From Rhineura floridana (lineage: Eukaryota > Chordata > Lepidosauria > Squamata > Rhineuridae): a DNA stretch of 64,000 nt. The stretch lies in NCBI RefSeq assembly GCF_030035675.1, contig NC_084482.1, positions 74,251,120 through 74,315,119 of the forward strand. The letters run 5' to 3'. Each line of letters begins with the position of its first letter. Positions within the stretch are counted from its first letter, which is position 1. A model generated the notes under the pieces. The model was not told the origin of the DNA. It made no database searches and saw only the letters and a list, made by a program, of their open reading frames with translations. Of this stretch, positions 32,520-44,030 are shown in pieces. Position numbers and translations under genes: made by a program.

Positions 32520-34046
32520 TGAAGTGGACAAGATGCTCAACCTTAAAACCAACCACTTGCTCACTCGATCCTTGCCTGTCATGGCTCATTATGAGCTGCA
32601 AGGATAGACTAGGCGAGGGGATTAAGGCAGTGGTAAATATGTCCCTGGAAGAGGGAGTAATGCCTTCAGCCCTTAAGGAGGCAGTAATTAAACAAATTTT
32701 AAAGAAGCCCTCCTTGGATCTCCTAGATCTGAACAACTTTAGCCCAGTCTCAAACTTGCCATTCCTGGGCAAAGCGGTTGAATGGGTGGTGGCGAAACAG
32801 TTACAAGCACATTTGGAGGAAGTGGCTTATTTGGATCCATTTCAATCAGGCTTTAGACCTGGACATGGGACTGAAACGGCCTTGGTTGCCTTGGTGGATG
32901 ATATGAGGAGGGCTTTAGATAGGAGCAAATGCACCTTCCTTGTCCTCCTTGATCTCTCAGCGGCCTTTTGACACAGTTGATCATGATATTCTTCTGGACC
33001 GCCTGGAGAGGTTAGGTATAGGGGGCACTGTACTGCAGTGGTTCCGTTCTTTCCTCTCTGGAAGGTACCAGAGAGTGGCATTGGGGGATGAGATGTTGGA
33101 CCCTTGGCCTCTCACTTGCGGGGTGCCACAGGGTTCTATTCTTGCCCCGATGCTGTTTAACATCTATCTAAAGCCGTTGGGGGCTATCATCAGAAGATTT
33201 GGGCTGCAGTGTCACCAATATGCGGATGACACGCAGCTCAATCTTTCATTTAAATCTTCACCAAGGTTGGCTGTAGAAGCCCTGTCCAATTGCCTGGAAT
33301 CAGTGAGTGACTGGATAGGAAGGAACAGGCTGAAGCTGAATCATGACAAAACCGAGGTACTGCTCGTGGGTGACAAAGGACGGTTGGGCGATGTTGACCT
33401 GGTGCTCAATGGAGTGTGATTGCCCCAGAAAGACCAGGTCCGCAGCCTGGGGGTCATTCTTGACTCCCAGCTGTCCATGGAGGCTCAGGTCTCAGCAGTG
33501 AGCCAGGTGGCGCTGTATCAACTTCATCTGATACGGAGGCTGTGCCCATACCTTCCCAACCATCTGCTCCCATCGGTAGTACATGCCCTTGTCTCCTCTT
33601 GCCTAGAATACTGTAATGCGCTTTACGTGGGGAAGTTGCAACTGGTACAGAATGTGGCGGCTCGCCTAATCAAGGGGAGCCGCCGGCAAGATCACATTAC
33701 TCCAGTGTTGAAGGAGTTGCACTGCTTATGGGTTGTTTTCCGGGCCCAATTCAAGGTATCGGTTCTGACTTTTAATACCCTACATGGTTTCAGCCCAGCC
33801 TATCTGAGGGAATGCCTCCGGCCTCATCAGGGATGCTGCTCAACAAAATCAGCCTCAAAAGGCCTTCTCTCTATCCCACCAGCTAAAACAGCGAGATTGG
33901 TGAGGACTAGGGAGAGAGCCTTTTCAATTGTGGCCCCCACCTTGTGGAATTCCCTTCCAAACGATCTCCGCCATGCCCCTGCTATGATGAACTTCCGCCG
34001 GGCCTTGAAGACCTGGCTTTTCAGGCAGGCTTTCGGGGAGGGTTAG
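32520..34046 (+). pseudogene. L2 reverse transcriptase region
   Basis: The sequence runs from LNNFSPVSNLPFLGKAVEWV through SGFRPGHGTETAL, LLDLSAAFDTVDHD, the catalytic QYADDT and the thumb-like LNHDKTEVLLVG to the C-terminal WNSLPNDLRHAPAMM. It is split over frames at about 32960 and by a stop at 33417-33419. The catalytic YADD is preserved, so decay is fairly recent. Confidence 0.85.
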
Positions 34047-34174
34047 GTTTTTATTATGCTTGGTTGAGATTTTACTGTTTTAATATATTTGTATGCTTTT
34101 GTGTACATCGCTCAGAGTGACTGGACATTCAGCCAGATGGGCGACTAACAAATCTAATAAAATAAATAAATAAA

Positions 34175-34300
34175 ATAAACTATAACTGTGAGGGGGAAAC
34201 TACACTTCCCAAGATTCTTTGGGGGAAGTCATACGCTTTAAATGCGAGTTGGATGTGCTTTAAATGTATTATATGGATCAGCATTACCTCATAAGCTTTG
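34175..34300 (+). mobile_element. MITE, right half, split by the L2
   Basis: The right part of the MITE begins at 30010. It contains 'ctacacttcccaagattct' and ends in 'gatgtgctttaaatgtatt', which pairs with the left part's 'catttaagcacattcaac'. Confidence 0.7.
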
Positions 34301-34804
34301 CCTGCATATAAATCATTTTAATTAAATTTTAAAATGGAAATAAGCTACAAAGTTTACTGGGTGACCATGGACTATGCACCATCTCTCAGCTTAATCTGCC
34401 CCTCAAAGTGAAATCAACATAGGGGGACCATGACCACCCCAAGGAAGAAGAGCACACTTGAAATGTAGAGGAAATAATACTTTTTAAATAATAATTTACA
34501 ACCATAATGTGACACCAGATACTTATCAAGACATAGTATGAAGAAATATTTATATAAGCATGAATGTCAAAAATGTTTATTATTTACACAACATCTAAAT
34601 ATATTTATAGTGCAATCCTATGCATGTTTACTCAGAAGCAAGTCCCAATGTATTCAATGGGGCTTACTCAAACAGGGAAGCATGCACAGGACTGCAATAT
34701 AGTGATAAGGAACTTCACTCACCCAATCCAAAATTCAGAATCATGCCACTTTAAACTGTTTTGCAACTGTTTTATATTTGTTTTATGGTTATTGGATTTT
34801 AAAT

Positions 34805-35900
34805 GGCTTTATTTTTTGTTGTGAGCTGCCTTGATTTCCAATCCTACCTCCAAGGGTTGTTGGAAATATTCTATATACATACACACTGGAGATGTAAAAA
34901 TACATACACCCCATATGATAGTTTATTGTCAAAACCAGTTGGCCATTGCAGAACATTTTTTTTTAAAAAATCAGTATTAGTTGCCTGCCAAATAAAAGCA
35001 GTGACACCTAAGTAAGCCCTGCCTAACTGCTTTTTAAAAAAAAAAGGATCAGAGGGGGAGAGATGTACACCACAATCCTTTTCTATGTTCAAAAGTCCAC
35101 GGATTTTCAGCACAATCCTAACCATGTCTACTCAAAAGTAAGTCCTACTGAATTCAATGGGGTTAACTCCTAGGTACGTGGAAATAAAATTGCAGCTTTA
35201 CTCCCAGAAAAGCTTCTTTTTAAGAAAGTTTTCAAAACAGGTTATAAATATGACAAATAAACTGACCTCTTCAACAGTCCAGTAACATTTAAACTTGTTT
35301 GACTCCTTAATCAGAAGAGTATAACACTGCAACATGTACACTTTTTAAAACTTGTTCAAAAATTATTTGAAAGATAACATATATAATATGCCATCTTTGC
35401 AAGCAATTAAAAACACCCCGCATGCACACTTTTATTATAACTAAAATTGTTTTCTGTGTATGCCCACCAAGATCCTTCTGTGATCTTCTGTTGTAGTGTA
35501 ATCCTATGCATGTTCAGTCAGAAGCAAGTCCCAACCCTGTACAGAGAAAGTACACTTTATGCTACTGAAAGCTATATACTTACTGAAAACTGTTCTCAGA
35601 ACTTGAAATGGGGTTTAGGTATTGCCTGGGGGGTCAACAAATCTTGTCAATCACAACCCTGACTTCCCTTACTGGCTAAAAACCTGAAAGGGCAGGGATT
35701 AGAGCAGCCGGCACTAACAGAAGTTTGGGGGGGTGCAGCTGACATTTTGGCTTATATCTTTTGAACAAGACCACCTAGAAACTTTGTTTTTTAAAAAATG
35801 AAAGCTAAAAGTCCAGAGATTAAGGTGACTCACCTGGAGACCCAGAGAGGACGATGAAAAAACCAGAGTTTCTGGGCAAAAACCGGAGACTTGGAAACCC
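34805..35900. mobile_element. DNA transposon copy 3, lacking its left end
   Basis: From 'gtgagctgccttgatttcc' it follows copy 1: 'gatgtaaaaatacatacacc', 'gtcaaaaccagttggccatt', 'gtcaatcacaaccctgactt' and the end 'gagacttggaaaccc' followed by TA. The left portion with the GGGTTGCC end is missing. It includes a dispersed 'tcctactgaattcaatgggg' segment. Confidence 0.75.
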
Positions 35901-35902
35901 TA

Positions 35903-36835
35903 GCATGAAGGAGTTTGAAGATGTATTAGGAAGGTGGATATGTGATGTTTCACTTTTGATGGTTTGCTGTAATCAGTTAAACAGGTAAAGTTTGGAAGAG
36001 GTTTACAGTAAATGTGGTATGGACAGAGAGGGAAGGGGGAGTGAGGGAGTTAGCATGTTGAGGAATATTATGTGCTGATTAGCAGAGTGAATATGGGATA
36101 ATGAATATATCTGGGAAGGAGAGCTCCAGGTTTAGTGCATCTGATTAAGCTAGGCTAGTAACTATGTGATAACCCAGGGTAAGGATAAAGCAAGAGTAGC
36201 CAACTTGGTTGGATGCAGAGGGAGGTGGTTAGATGGGTAGGATAGGCAGGCTTGTATTTTACTCTCTGAGGAAATGTTACAAAGAATTAGATAAATGAAA
36301 CCAGTTGTTTTTAACACATGCCTGACTCTTGGCCAAGTTACCAAAGAGAACAAGTTTAACTGTGACTAGTGACAAAGTGACACAGTAGATTGACATAACA
36401 CAAATAAGGGCAGAAACAGTTATTAATGGTGGCAGCGAATTTCTCAGTAGAGAGAAGCAGTTACAGGTAGCAGAAAACAACACTTTGCTGGGATCTTTAG
36501 AGGTTATAAAGTATCCAGAGGCGTTGAGGCTTTCTGTTCCTCAGGCTTTTTGTAAGCAAAGGCTGGGGGGAGGTGAGAAAACAAGGTCGCTAGCAATAGC
36601 TTTGCTTAACTCTGGATGTGGAATAAGGATCTTTACTTGCACCAGGCAGAGCATGAAAGTTTGGATTTTTGGTAGGGAATAACCAAATCTGGACGAAAAA
36701 ACTCCTCCTGAAGAGTGGGTTTTGGCAGGGGGAGATAAGACAAGGTACAATGATAGTTAAAAAGGTAAGGTGGAAAAATCTGGTTTACAATGGAATAGCC
36801 ATGACTTGGTGTATGTCAGGAACCATAGGCTAGAC
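35903..36835. other. No gene recognised
   Basis: 'aatggtggcagcga' near 36424 looks like sequence found next to LTR elements, but no coding region or clear LTR boundary is visible. I make no call. Confidence 0.3.
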
Positions 36836-37169
36836 TCCTAGTAGGGGCACCCAAGGCAGAATGGTCAAAGCTTAGATACCAGACTAAGATGCATCCAAAC
36901 TCAGAGAAAGGCAATGGTAAACCACCTCTGAATATCCCTTACCACGAAAACCCTATGAACAGAGTATCCAAAATGCAACACGAGATACTGCTGGAAGATG
37001 AGACCCCCAGGTCACAACGCACTCACCAAGCTACCGGGAAAGAACAAAGGACAAGTACGAGTAGCACTGTGACTAATGATGCAGCTGGGTCAAAGCCGAA
37101 AGGAAGCCCAGAGGCTGATGCGCACAGATGCAAAAGAAGAGTCCAGAGCTGTGTGACACACACAATAGG

Positions 37170-37890
37170 AACATGGAATGTGAGAAGCATGAACCAGGGA
37201 AAATTAAAATTGTCAAGCAAGAAATGGAACGTATCAATATTACAATACTTGGTGCAAGTGAATTAAAATGGACGGGAATGGGACATTTTCAATCAGGCAA
37301 CTACAAAATATTTTATGCAGGAAATGAGAAATCAAGAAGAAACGGGGTTGCTTTAATAGTGAGAAGTGATATAGCAAAAGCAATTAGGAGCTACAATGCA
37401 AGGTCTGAGCGAGTGATATCAATGAGATTAAACAGGAAACCTATTAACATAACCATCATCCGAGTCTACACTCCAACAGCAAACGCAGAAGAAGAAGAAC
37501 TGGAGAGATTTTACACAGAAGTACAGGAGGAAGTTGATCACACACCAAAACAAGATGTGCTGATAATCATGGGGAACTGGAATGCAAAAGTAGGGAACAG
37601 AGAAGAACTAGGAATTGTGGGGAAATGGGGCTTAGGAGACAGAAATGAAGCAGGAGAAAGACTTATTGAATTCTGTGAAGCCAATAGTTTGTTTCTTGCG
37701 AACACATTTTTTGAGCAACCGAAAAGACGACTGCACACGTGGACATCACCAGATGGTCGATATAGAAATCAAATTGATTATATAATTGGTAACAGAAGAT
37801 GTTTTCTGCGAAAACAAGACCAGGAGCAGACTGCGGTACAGATCATGAACTGGTCATATCGAAAATCAGGGTAAAGCTAAAGAAGAACAA
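37170..37890 (+). pseudogene. BovB endonuclease region
   Basis: APE-like endonuclease with TWNVRSM at the start (in another frame, near 37175), LGASELKWTGMG, VYTPTANAEEEE, MGNWNAKVGN, an IDYIIGNRR block and TDHELVISKIR (in a shifted frame near 37840). The catalytic aspartate of the usual MGD(F/W)NAKVG motif reads Asn here, so nicking activity would be lost even without the frameshifts. Confidence 0.85.
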
Positions 37891-38420
37891 GAAAGCAATC
37901 ATAATGCCAAAATACAATTTAAATAACATCCCAGAAGAATATAAAGATCAAATAAGGAACAGGTTTGAGGCTTTAAACTTAGTTGACAGAGAACCAGAAG
38001 AACTATGGAGTGAAGTCAGAGAAATTATCAGGGAAGAATGCAGAAAGACAATACCTCTAGTGAAAAAGAAAGACCTCAATGGATGGCTGAAGAAACTCTT
38101 CAAATGGTTAAAGAGAGAAGGAAAGCAAAAGCAAAAGGTGATAGAAACACGGTCAGAACCTAGATGCAACAATACAGCGACTAGTACGTAGGGACAAAGA
38201 AAACTATTACAGTAGTTATTGTATAGAAACAGAAGAGGACAACAACAAGGGAAGAACAAGAGCCCTATTCCAAAAGATTAGAGAAATTAAAGGGAAATTT
38301 AAACCACAACTAGGGATATTGAATAATCAACAGGGGAACACACTGAGATGAGTTGGCCGAGATGAAATAAAAGGAAGATGGAAGCAATACACTGAAGAAC
38401 TCTATAAAAGAGATGCAAGG

Positions 38421-39975
38421 ATGACAGATTCATTCACGGAGGAACCATATGATGAAGAACCAGAAATTTTAGAATGTGAGGTAAAAGCTGCTCTTAAAAT
38501 ACTTGGAAGAAACAAATCAACAGGAACAGATGGCATACCAGTAGAGTTGCTACAAGCTACTGAGACTGAATCTGTCCAAATTGTGACTAACATTTGTCAA
38601 GAAATATGGAAAACTAAACAATGGCCTACAGACTGGAAGCGTTCAATATATATCCCAATTCCAAAGAAAGGGGATCCCAGGGAATGCAGTAATTATTGAA
38701 CTATTGCCTTAATATCCCATGCAAGTAAAGTAATGCTCAAGATTCTACAACAAAGGCTCTTACCATATATGGAACGAGAAATGCCAGACGTCCAAGCTGG
38801 ATTTAGAAAGGGAAGAGGCACCAGACATCATATCTCAAACATATGTTGGATAATGGAACGGACCAAGGAATTTCCGAAGAAAATCACCCTGTGCTTTATA
38901 GATTACAGCAAAGCCTTTGACTGTATAGATCATGAAAAACTATGGAATGCTTTAAAAGAAATGGGAGTGCCACAGCATCTGATTGTCCTGATGCACAACC
39001 TATACTCTGGACAAGAGGCTACTGTAAGGACAGAATACGGAGAAACTGATTGGTTCCCAATAGAAAAGGGTGTGAGACAGGGGTGTATTTTATCACCCTA
39101 TTTGTTTAATCTGTATGCAGAACATATCATATGGAAAGAGGGACTGGACCAAGATGAAGGAGGTGTGAAAATTGGAGGGAAAAATATCAGTAATTTAAGA
39201 TATGCAGATGATACCATACTACTAGCAAAAACCAGTAATGATTTGAAATGAATGCAGATGAAAGTTAAAGAGGAAAGCACAAAAGCAGGACTACAGCTGA
39301 ACGTCAAGAAGACTAAAATAATGACAACAGAAGATTTATGTAACTTTAAAGTTGATAATGAGGACATTGAACTTGTCAAGGATTATCAGTATTTCGGCAC
39401 AGGCATTAACCAAAATGGAGACAATAGTCAAGAAATCAGAAGAAGGCTAGGACTGGGGAGGGCAGCTATGAGAGAACTAGAAAAGGTCCTCAAATGCAAA
39501 GGTGTATCACTGAACACTAAAGTCAGGATCATTCAGACCATGGTATTCCCGATCTCTATATATGAATGTGAAAGTTGGACAGTGAAAAAAGTGGATAAGA
39601 GAAAAATCAAGTCATTTGAAATGTGGTGTTGGAGGAGAGCTTTGTGCATACCATGGACCACGAAAAAGACGAATAATTGGGTGTTAGAACAAATTAAACC
39701 AGAACTGTCACTAGAAGCTAAAATGATGAAAGTGAGGTTATCCTACTTTGGACACATCATGACAAGACATGATTCAGTATAAAGACAACAATGCTGGGAA
39801 AAACAGCAGGGAGCAGAAAAAGTGGAAGGCCAAACAAGAGATGGATTGATTCCATAAAGGAAGTCACAGACCTGAACTTAGAGGATCTGAACAGGATGGT
39901 TCACGACAGATGCTCTTGGAGGTCACTGATTCATACGGTCACCATAAGTCGTAATCGACTTGAAGCACATAACAA
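38421..39975 (+). pseudogene. BovB reverse transcriptase and C-terminal region
   Basis: RT motifs in order: KSTGTDGIPVELLQ, PIPKKGDPRECSNY, VQAGFRKGRGTRH, FIDYSKAFDCIDHEKLW, KGVRQGCILSPYLFNLY and the catalytic YADDTILLA. The C-terminal part includes YLGT-like DYQYFGTGI, MWCWRRAL and RKSGRPNKRWIDSIK. Two in-frame TGA codons (38697-38699, 39249-39251) and a shift near 39782 interrupt it. The YADD box is intact. Confidence 0.9.
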
Positions 39976-39983
39976 CAACAACA

Positions 39984-40146
39984 CGCCCTTCCTCCCAGCT
40001 GGAGCCCAGGGCAGCAAACAAAAACATAAAAAACACTTTAAAACATCATAAAAACAAACCTTAAGATACATTAAAACAAAACAACTTTAAACACATTTAT
40101 TTAAAAAGCTTTGAAGACATCTTTAAAAAAAGGTTAGAAAACATAT
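39984..40146 (-). repeat. L2-type 3' UTR, antisense, first part
   Basis: 'cgcccttcctcccagctgg' and a long 'aaaacataaaaaacactttaa' tract are an inverted L2 tail matching 18720-18870. It continues at 40703 beyond the inserted LTR. Confidence 0.8.
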
Positions 40147-40702
40147 TGTTGCGCGCCTCCCCCAATCTCCGAGCGGTAAGATTTTGGGGGTCCCTGTGCT
40201 CCTCCAGGGTTTAGTTTCCTTTGGGAAGGTCAGCGGAGACTGTGGTGTCTTTATGAAATATGGTTTATTTATTTACACACATTCCAACCCAGCTCGAGGA
40301 TGGAGGGGTTCAATGCATCAGCAGTCTAATATCCAGCTTTTCCATCTGGGTTGCAGGAGGCACCTCAAAAGCCATGGTGCAGAGAGCCTGTCTCTTTCTT
40401 CCTGCCTGCAGCCCCAGCCATTCTCTAGCGACACTAAAAACTACAAGCACACTTCTGCTAGCTGCCAGCAGTGGGGGAGAGGCTCTCCTCTAGAGTTCTA
40501 ATGACAAAAGGGGTCTTCCTAGCCCATTCTCCATTGCTAGGCAACTGATCGGCCCATTATCTTACCTGGCCAATCTATTTGGTTAACAAAAGACTCATTT
40601 GACCAGCAGAGAGTTCCTCATTCCAAGGCACAGGATTCCAAATCACAGGCTGGAAAGGTGACCCACAGGAATCATCCATTCCAACCCCCCATGCTCATAA
40701 CA
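40147..40702. mobile_element. Solo LTR fossil with clear target duplication
   Basis: The 556-bp segment starts TGTTGCGCGCC and ends CTCATAACA and is flanked by ATAT (40143-40146 and 40703-40706). The host L2 tail reads through once it is removed. The related older copy is at 9083-9641. There is no internal region, so it is a solo LTR. Confidence 0.88.
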
Positions 40703-40855
40703 ATATTGTTTTAAAAAAAGGTTTAAAAACATATTAAAAAGCAATTCCAACACAGACGCAGACTGGGATAGGTCTCAACTTAAAAGGCTTGTTGAAAGAG
40801 GAAAGTCTTCAATAGGGGCCAAAAAGACAACAGAGATGGTGCCTGCCTAATATTT
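40703..40855 (-). repeat. L2-type 3' UTR, antisense, second part
   Basis: 'aaaaagcaattccaacacag' followed by 'actgggataggtctcaactt' and 'aaaaggcttgttgaaagagg' matches 18935-19000 in order. Confidence 0.8.
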
Positions 40856-40869
40856 AATACAAATGGGGC

Positions 40870-41285
40870 TTTTAGTTTGGGGAAAAAAGGTGAGTGAAGG
40901 GGGGCATACTAGAGGTGTATAAAATTATGCATGATGTGGAGAAAGTGAACAGAGAGATGCTTTTCTCCCTCTCTTATAATACTAGAACCTGGGTTCATCC
41001 AATGAAGCTAAAAGTTGGAAGATACAAAAGGAAGTATTTTTTCACACAGCATATAGTTAAAACTATGGAATTCCCTACCATAAGATGTAGTAATGACCAC
41101 TAGCTCTGATGGCTTTAAAAGGGGGTAAGGGAAATTCACAGAAGGCTAGTCATGATGGCTGTGCTCTCATGTCCCGCTTGTGGGTTTCCTAGAGGCATCT
41201 GGCTGGCCACTGTGAGGACAGAATGCTGGACTAGATGGGTCCTTGGTCTGATCCAGCAAGGCTCTTCTTGTGTTATATTCTTATT
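40870..41285 (+). mobile_element. CR1 LINE, 3' fragment, decayed
   Basis: It encodes LEVYKIMHDVEKVNREMLFS, YNTRTW and KRKYFFTQHIVK, matching the end of CR1 ORF2 in the copy at 6598-8660. The 3' UTR 'ggactagatgggtccttggt' and a worn TTCTTGTG tail follow. It is clearly older than the other two CR1 copies. Confidence 0.9.
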
Positions 41286-41420
41286 AGGGAATATTGTTTG
41301 CAAAAATGTGTACATTTGGCAAAATTGCATACAAACTGTGTACATTACACACACAATACATTACATTAATTACATTAAAATACGTATAAATGTTCATGCC
41401 ACAGGAGTTACAGGATTTTT
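41286..41420. repeat. Dispersed repeat fragment related to 1195-1545
   Basis: 'gggaatattgtttgcaaaaatg' continues into 'tgtgtacatt' and 'tacgtataaatgttcatgcc', in the same order as about 1290-1450. It directly follows the CR1 tail. Confidence 0.4.
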
Positions 41421-41954
41421 GTTTTGGAAGGCTGGGTAAAATGGACAGGTTTGTTACAAGCACACCACATCTACCTGCAATATATAGAAAAAGGATATAA
41501 GCTTCCAACATCCTTCCGTTTCCATAATTTGTGTTCTCTCACAGCATGCCTATCAAAGGATGTTAGAGTGGTATCCAACTAAAATCACTGCACTCATTGA
41601 ATGAATTCCAAGAGTGAAACAGAACTTCCCCTCTCTCCATTCCCCCATGTGCCCCCGGCACTGTGCCTAAATCTCAGCAGAGTTAGCGTGGGGGAAGCCC
41701 TAGAGCAGATCTGGGGGGCACATGGAGGGAGGAGAGGGAGGGAAAGTTCTGTTGAACTTGTGGAAGATGTTGTTTGTGTGAAGTGAAGCTAGCAATACAA
41801 CCCTCAGTGTAAAAATGAAGCTCAGATAGAGATACAGGGAGACCATTGTGAAGCTAATATTTGATAATGCGCTATTGCTTTGGGCTAAATGTTTTAATTG
41901 GTTTTAGAAATATGTATTGGTGTGTTTTAATATGTTAATGTTATGTTATGTTAT

Positions 41955-42105
41955 GTTAATGTTTATTTATATCCCGCCTTTCAGCCAAAAGACCCTCAAG
42001 GCAGCTTACAGAAAAAGTAAACACAAATATAAAAATACATCCACAAGGCAATACATCAATAAAGCAATACATCAATAATATATTGTATACTTTCCTGTAT
42101 AGTAT
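41955..42105 (-). repeat. L2-type 3' tail, antisense
   Basis: 'tatttatatcccgcctttca' followed by 'gaccctcaaggcagcttac' is the reverse complement of the L2-type 3' end. Confidence 0.8.
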
Positions 42106-42107
42106 GA

Positions 42108-42475
42108 TGGATGGATGTGGACTGCCTTTCAGGATTTCATGGTAAGCGGTATTCAGAGGGGGTTTACCATTGCCTCCCTCTGAAGCTAGTCTTCTCCAAC
42201 TGGCTAGGGCCTGCTCAGCTTGCCACAGCTGCACAAGCCAGCCCATTCCTTGTCCGCAACTGCCAGCTGGGGGGCAACTGGGCTCCTTGGGACCATGTAG
42301 CTTGCCTACGGCTGCACAGGTGGCAGAGAACGTAACCCCTGAGCCACTCACTGTGGGGGTGATCTTTAGCTGGCTCGACATCCAGGAGACACGAGCGGGG
42401 ATTTGAACTCACAGACTCTGGACTCCCAGCCAGGCTCTCCTCCCCACTGTGCTATACCAGCTGTTTTCCTATATA
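42108..42475 (-). repeat. Long tRNA-type SINE, antisense
   Basis: The right end 'gatttgaactcacagactct' and 'gtgctataccagctg' are reversed tRNA B-box-like and A-box-like regions. The body carries 'ggtaagcggtattcagaggg' and 'ggtttaccattgcc', a phrase found in BovB/Sauria-related squamate repeats and also in the 5' part of the BovB at 36905. The promoter halves suggest an RNA polymerase III origin. Confidence 0.65.
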
Positions 42476-42534
42476 GTACAGAAAAATCTAAATAAACTAA
42501 CTGCAGATGCCCATTTCACATAGTGCAAACTTTC

Positions 42535-42745
42535 ATTTTCATTTATCACATTTGTATCCCACTTTTCCTCCAATGTACAGGGCAATTTCTATGAGGTTAT
42601 CCCACTTTGTCCTCACAATCATCCTATGCTAGATGGGGCACAGAGAGAAAGGATGATCCAAGAGGACACGAGTTTCATACCTAAGCAGGGATTTGAACCC
42701 AGACCAGCATTTTATCCACTACAGTGACTATACCACTTTGGCTTT
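42535..42745 (-). repeat. MIR-like (CORE) SINE, antisense
   Basis: 'tatcccacttttcctcca', 'ctcacaatcatcctatg' and 'agcagggatttgaaccc' followed by 'ttatccactacagtgactat' match the antisense layout of MIR-type SINEs. Confidence 0.65.
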
Positions 42746-44030
42746 TTCTTTACAACCACCCATTACCCAGAGTGTCTTTGAGCCAATAATTACATGAATG
42801 GTACCAAAGATCTTTCCTTTGTATCCAGAGCCAGAGGATGAAAAGGGTGGTACTATGGAACACACAGAGAATACCCAAATCATACTGGTCAAGGTAGGGA
42901 ATTGAGCTCATCCCCATCCCACACACATTTCACACACATTTTTTTCCGTGCAGCTCCTACCTGGCCTCTGATGTGCCATTTGATCTTTTTCCCTGGTGTA
43001 GTCCAGTACAGCTCTAGTTGCTCCAGAACAGTTTGGGCACGTAGTACTGGTTGCTGTTACCTCTGAAGTGAGATGTGGCTACTTCCCCAAAGGCAGGCAT
43101 TGATTTGTATAACAAGTGGGTGTCAAATGTGTATATCTGACTCTTGCAAAACTCCCACAAGCTTCCTTAAGTTCAGAAACCACAAGCAACAAAAGGTCTC
43201 CACACCATGACTCTTTCCCCAACCCCTTCAGTTCCTTTACCCTGCTCAGTGAGAACTGCTGGAAGGGAAGCTGGGGTCAGCCTTAATAGGGAGCGAGCCA
43301 TAACAAATGCTGGGCCTGGAGAACTGTTTCAAAGCAAGTTAAGTCACTAAGGGCAAAGAAGAGGAAAGGAAGAACAAGGCTATGAAATATGAGTTATTAT
43401 TAATTTATATATTGCTTAAGTGCCAAAGTTGCTTCTAAGTGGTTCGAACAACTTATCGTTGACCTTGTACAGAAAATTTGGTTTCCTCTCAAAAACTAGA
43501 TTACATAGAACCCAGTGATTAACTTTACTACTAAAGTTAATCTTTAGTACTAAACTTTACTGCTAAAGTGTGGCTGTGCCAGAATGAGGGACAACACAGG
43601 AGTACAAATGTTATATTCTGTGGTTTGATATTTTAGCTAGTGTTAATTTTATGAGCCATCTTGGGTCCATCTTTGATGGGGAAAACTGGAATACAAGTTA
43701 TTAAAATAATAGTAATATTAATAATAACAGATACAGGGAGAGAACAATCATTCTTCACTTATATACTTTGCTTAGCATACTCTTAAGTGCCCATCTCTAA
43801 AGGGAATTATGGGAAATCTTTCAGCAACAAATGATAAAGGCAGAACACAGGAAGGGTATGAAAGGGGAGGAGATAACTCCTTAATGAACTGGAAAGTTAG
43901 CAAAAGAAAAGGAGGGAAGCATTGAATAAAGCACAACTCTCTGAAAGAGTTTGGGAAAAGAAAGTTACACTCTGCAGATTTAAAAGGTCCTAAAATAATA
44001 GGGCATAAGAAGTAACACTCTTCTTATTTT
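42746..44030. other. No gene recognised
   Basis: Mostly unique-looking AT-rich sequence with no exon I can support. A short L2-like scrap ('aatttatatattgcttaa') may lie near 43400. Confidence 0.4.

Larger units (their letters stand above)
30136..34174 (+). mobile_element. L2-type LINE, near full length
   Basis: The element has a 5' UTR with internal duplications, an endonuclease-RT ORF and a 3' UTR ending 'gggcgactaacaaatctaat' with (AATA)n. 'aactat' on both sides may be the target duplication. Endonuclease motifs include LLLCNARSVAQK, METWLDE, VVGDLNV and WSDHYLV. RT motifs include LLDLSAAFDTVDHDIL, GVPQGSILAPMLFNIYL and QYADDTQL. The C-terminal region has LQLVQNVAARLIKGSRR and WNSLPNDLR. 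The reading frame is broken at least four times by shifts and stops (near 31955, 32384, 32605, 32960 and 33418), so the copy is inactive. It inserted into the MITE at 30010-34300. Confidence 0.9.
36840..39983 (+). mobile_element. BovB (RTE-clade) LINE, near full length
   Basis: About 3.1 kb, close to the usual 3.2 kb of BovB. The 5' part has 'gaaaggcaatggtaaaccac'. The 3' end is the BovB/Sauria-SINE tail 'gtcaccataagtcgtaatcg' and (AAC)n. The ORF is spread over frames: endonuclease (37170-37890), linker (37800-38190), RT (38421-39780) and C-terminus (39791-39975). Stops at 38697-38699 and 39249-39251 and several frameshifts make it inactive. BovB is known for horizontal transfer between squamates and mammals, so squamate copies matter as potential relatives of the source lineage. 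Confidence 0.95.

Noticed and set aside
36162-36840. Possible remains of an LTR element next to 'aatggtggcagcga'
   Set aside because: No LTR boundaries, target duplication or coding motifs could be found.
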